NCBI GenBank assembly: GCA_017445685.1
Contig: JAFSTS010000276.1
Span: 1 to 7,326, forward strand
DNA length: 7,326 nt
Reading direction: 5' to 3'
Source: Clostridia bacterium
GTDB taxonomy: Bacteria; Bacillota_A; Clostridia; Oscillospirales; Acutalibacteraceae
In this document: positions 5,635 to 7,326 of the stretch, piece after piece
How the letters are laid out: each line of letters starts with the position of its first letter
Position numbering within the stretch: position 1 is the first letter of the stretch
Program-made: the position numbers and the translations under genes
The notes under the pieces: generated by a model
What the model saw: the letters and a program-made list of their open reading frames with translations, nothing else
Told to the model about the DNA's origin: nothing
The model's database searches: none

Positions 5635-6003
5635 ATGTTATCGCTGTTGAATATGCTCCCTTTTCACGACAGGGAAATTCAATCGGCAAACAAAACATTT
5701 GATTCGATACTTTCGTTTGTAAACAGAAACTATATGAACAACATAACTTTGTCTGAGATTGCCTCAGCCTGCTCATGCAGCGAATCGACAGTCAGCCATC
5801 TGTTTAAGCTCCACACCGGTATATCCGCCCAAAAGTATATCATTAACCTGCGTCTGAAACAGGCTGAAAAACTGTTGAGCACGAGTTCGTTACCGATTAC
5901 TGAAATCGCTTTTTTATGCGGATTCAACAATTCAAACTATTTTTCGACTGTTTTCAAAAAAGCAAAGGGAATATCACCCTCTGACTACAGCAAATCACAA
6001 TGA
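5635..6003 (+). CDS. AraC-family DNA-binding domain, 3' part of the frameshifted gene
   Basis: 122 residues from the ATG at 5635; the frame itself is open from 5599. It contains the complete double helix-turn-helix of AraC/XylS regulators. HTH1 lies at about 38-57 (TLSEIASACSCSESTVSHLF), followed by KLHTGISAQKYIINLRLKQAEKLL. HTH2 lies at about 87-108 (PITEIAFLCGFNNSNYFSTVF), with the family ending KKAKGISPSDY. The domain residues look intact, implying recent loss or retained function. There is no ribosome site before 5635, and residues encoded just upstream (QLKTIIKPLCH) belong to the same ancestral protein, so this is most likely the C-terminal piece of a pseudogene. Translation by frameshifting from the upstream fragment cannot be excluded, but that fragment also lacks a credible start. 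If expressed, it would be a DNA-binding domain without its sensor. Confidence 0.7.
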   Translation: MLSLLNMLPFHDREIQSANKTFDSILSFVNRNYMNNITLSEIASACSCSESTVSHLFKLHTGISAQKYIINLRLKQAEKLLSTSSLPITEIAFLCGFNNSNYFSTVFKKAKGISPSDYSKSQ

Positions 6004-6010
6004 TTTATCT

Positions 6011-6041
6011 GTCACATTGTCACTGCGAATATTCATATAAT
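6011..6041 (+). promoter_or_regulatory. Candidate sigma-E (mother-cell sporulation) promoter for yunB
   Basis: GTCACATT (6011-6018), 15 bases, then CATATAAT (6034-6041). This is close to the Bacillus sigma-E pattern (-35 like TCATATT, -10 CATACAAT, spacing about 13-15). A sigma-A reading is poorer: the TATAAT at 6036-6041 has no -35 at 17 bases, and the nearest TTGTCA is only 13 away. YunB belongs to the sigma-E regulon in B. subtilis, which supports the call. The start would fall near 6048, placing the ribosome site at the very 5' end of the mRNA. Confidence 0.55.
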
Positions 6042-6057
6042 ATTACGGGTGATTTTT

Positions 6058-6705
6058 ATGAGGCGGCGGCATTATCGGAATTTCAGACAGGAAAAGCGGC
6101 TCAGAGCCATTTTTAAGCTTATATCCCTGATGCTTGTTTTTTTGATCGTGCTTGTTGTCCTTGATACAAAAGCTCGACCCATCATCAAAACCGTTGCTGT
6201 CAACAGAGCTCAGAACGTAGCAACGAACATTATTTCCGATGCCGTCGGAAGCTTTATCGGCAACGAAAAAATCAGCTACAGCGATCTGTCCGAGTTTGTC
6301 TACGACTCTCAAAACAAAATCTGCGCCGTCAACATCAACCTTGAAAATGCAAACAGACTCGAAAGCAAAGTCTCCGACAAAATTGCCGAAGAACTCAGCA
6401 AAGCCGAAAGAACAAAGTTTTCGATCCCTATCGGCTCGATCCTCGGCGGAAATTTTCTCTCCGGCAGAGGTCCGAAAATCAGTTTTTATATGTCGCTTGC
6501 AGGACGATGCAACTCAGGCGTTACAAGCGAATTTTCCGAAGCAGGAATCAATCAGACAAGACACAGAATAATCATGAAAATAACAACTCATGTCAATGTC
6601 ATCATGAACGGCAACAACACCTCTACGGTCGTTGAAAACAGCGTTATCATCGCCGAAACAGTTCTTCTCGGCACAGTTCCCCTCGCCTACTCTGCTCAAT
6701 CGTAA
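6058..6705 (+). CDS. yunB: Sporulation protein YunB
   Basis: 215 residues. YunB is a mother-cell sporulation protein of endospore formers; its biochemical role is not established. Seen: a basic N-terminus (MRRRHYRNFRQEKRLR), one membrane segment at about 18-35, then an extracytoplasmic domain of about 180 residues. This carries family hallmarks: VNRAQNVATNIISDAV (48-63), FSIPIGSILGGNFLSGRGPKI (121-141), SEFSEAGINQTRHRI (157-171) and AETVLLGTVPLAYS (199-212). Length is normal for clostridial members. I chose the ATG at 6058 because GGGTGA (6047-6052) sits 5 bases before it; the in-frame GTG at 6049 is part of that ribosome site. The gene is preceded by a candidate sigma-E promoter and followed at once by a terminator, so it is probably monocistronic. 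Confidence 0.9.
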   Translation: MRRRHYRNFRQEKRLRAIFKLISLMLVFLIVLVVLDTKARPIIKTVAVNRAQNVATNIISDAVGSFIGNEKISYSDLSEFVYDSQNKICAVNINLENANRLESKVSDKIAEELSKAERTKFSIPIGSILGGNFLSGRGPKISFYMSLAGRCNSGVTSEFSEAGINQTRHRIIMKITTHVNVIMNGNNTSTVVENSVIIAETVLLGTVPLAYSAQS

Positions 6706-6754
6706 CGGCGACAAGTCGGCGGCGTGTCACCGCTGACAAGCCGTGCCGTTTTTT
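6704..6754 (+). terminator. Rho-independent terminator overlapping the yunB stop codon
   Basis: The outer stem AACGGC (6704-6709) with GCCGTT (6745-6750) encloses an inner 8-bp stem GTCGGCGG (6715-6722)/CCGCTGAC (6730-6737, one G-T pair). TTTTTT follows at 6749-6754. The first two bases of the stem are the last two bases of the yunB stop codon (6703-6705). Confidence 0.82.
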
Positions 6755-6770
6755 GAAAAAAGCTTTGAAA

Positions 6771-6806
6771 AGCGGAAAGTCCGCTCAGAATACCTGATTT
6801 TTCAGG
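6771..6806. other. Two small adjacent hairpins between convergent terminators
   Basis: AGCGGA-AAG-TCCGCT (6771-6785) and CCTGA-TTTT-TCAGG (6793-6806) are perfect short stems. On the minus strand the first is followed by TTTTC, so it may act as a weak back-up terminator behind ppdK. No gene is visible in this gap. Confidence 0.4.
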
Positions 6807-6827
6807 GTTTAATGCGGATTTGCGAGC

Positions 6828-6863
6828 AAAAAAGACCTTGCCAGAATTGCTTCTACAAGGTCT
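6828..6863 (-). terminator. Rho-independent terminator for ppdK
   Basis: On the minus strand AGACCTTG (6863-6856) pairs with CAAGGTCT (6840-6833) around a 15-base loop, followed by TTTTTT (6833-6828, overlapping the last stem base). It lies 66 bases after the ppdK stop codon. Confidence 0.85.
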
Positions 6864-6929
6864 AAATTTGATATTAAATTTTGCCTTATGGCTGATAAAT
6901 GGTTTTACCCATTAACAACAATCTGAAGA

Positions 6930-7326
6930 TCAGTCCATATCCTTGATAGCTGCCTGTGCTGCTGCGAGGCGAGCGATCGGAACACGGAAGGGTGAGCAAG
7001 ATACATAGTCAAGACCGATCTTATGGCAGAACTCAACAGATGTCGGGTCGCCGCCATGTTCGCCGCAGATACCGCAGTGCATTTCGGGACGAACCTGTTT
7101 ACCCATCTTAACAGCCATATCCATAAGCTTGCCAACGCCGATCTGGTCGAGCTTTGCAAACGGATCGTTTTCATAGATCTTGTTGTCATAGTAGGCGTCA
7201 AGGAACTTACCTGCGTCATCACGGCTGAAGCCGAATGTCATCTGAGTAAGATCGTTTGTGCCGAAGCAGAAGAACTCAGCTTCTTTTGCGATCTCATCAG
7301 CTGTGAGAGCAGCTCTCGGGATCTCG
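6930..7326 (-). CDS. ppdK: Pyruvate, phosphate dikinase, C-terminal end (partial)
   Basis: 131 C-terminal residues; the gene continues off the right edge. PPDK interconverts pyruvate + ATP + Pi with phosphoenolpyruvate + AMP + PPi, and in clostridia often works in PPi-linked glycolysis. The fragment starts [19 protein letters not shown] and contains [17 protein letters not shown], a PEP/pyruvate-binding loop of the TIM-barrel domain. It then has [11 protein letters not shown], whose second cysteine is the known catalytic acid/base, and [19 protein letters not shown] near the end. FGFSRDDAG and the long insert through [13 protein letters not shown] are typical of PPDK and distinguish it from PEP synthase and PTS enzyme I. 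Codon choice differs from the neighbours: AAG for lysine and C-ending phenylalanine, aspartate and isoleucine codons are frequent, as expected of a highly expressed core gene. The swivelling His domain and ATP-grasp domain are outside the window. Confidence 0.95.
   Translation of the reverse strand, partial: EIPRAALTADEIAKEAEFFCFGTNDLTQMTFGFSRDDAGKFLDAYYDNKIYENDPFAKLDQIGVGKLMDMAVKMGKQVRPEMHCGICGEHGGDPTSVEFCHKIGLDYVSCSPFRVPIARLAAAQAAIKDMD

Overview
The window looks like a stretch of chromosome from a low-to-moderate-GC, endospore-forming Clostridia. A gut-type Ruminococcaceae/Oscillospiraceae relative is my best guess. The evidence is a YunB-type sporulation gene, a clostridial-style pyruvate phosphate dikinase, strong AGGAGG ribosome sites, consensus sigma-A promoters and AT-rich codon use. 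This placement is inference from gene content, not a database match.

Layout. Bases 1-1357 (+) hold a 23S rRNA uracil-5-methyltransferase (RlmD/RumA type) whose first codons probably lie just outside the window. Its 3' end runs into a compact array, at 1341-1436, of four GCGATAT heptamers, each followed by a tiny hairpin. The array is followed by a small PCC/DUF296-domain protein (1458-1895, +) and a seven-helix membrane protein of unknown function (1948-2595, +), closed by a rho-independent terminator. Converging on it from the other strand is a two-gene operon: an AbrB/SpoVT-type regulator (4241-4029, -) overlapping by one base a GT1/MGT-type glycosyltransferase (4029-2647, -) that carries an unusual C-terminal pair of membrane segments. 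Divergent from this operon is a diacylglycerol/lipid kinase (4409-5329, +).

The 167-base divergent region at 4242-4408 is the most information-rich part of the window. It has a perfect-consensus sigma-A promoter for the AbrB operon. Next to it is a 32-base perfect inverted repeat that reads as TTGATT-17-TATAAT on both strands, so it is a symmetric, potentially bidirectional promoter or operator. A 13-bp hairpin then falls at the predicted 5' end of the kinase mRNA. A lipid kinase and a membrane-anchored glycosyltransferase sharing this switch, with a small DNA-binding protein as the first gene of one arm, suggests a co-regulated membrane-lipid or small-molecule modification module. That is a hypothesis.

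Bases 5399-6003 (+) hold the remains of an AraC-family regulator. Its sensor domain is cut off at the kinase terminator, and its DNA-binding domain is displaced by a -1 frameshift at about 5599-5617. Then comes yunB (6058-6702 plus stop, +) with a candidate sigma-E promoter and a strong terminator. Finally, the C-terminal end of ppdK lies on the minus strand (7326-6930), with its own terminator.
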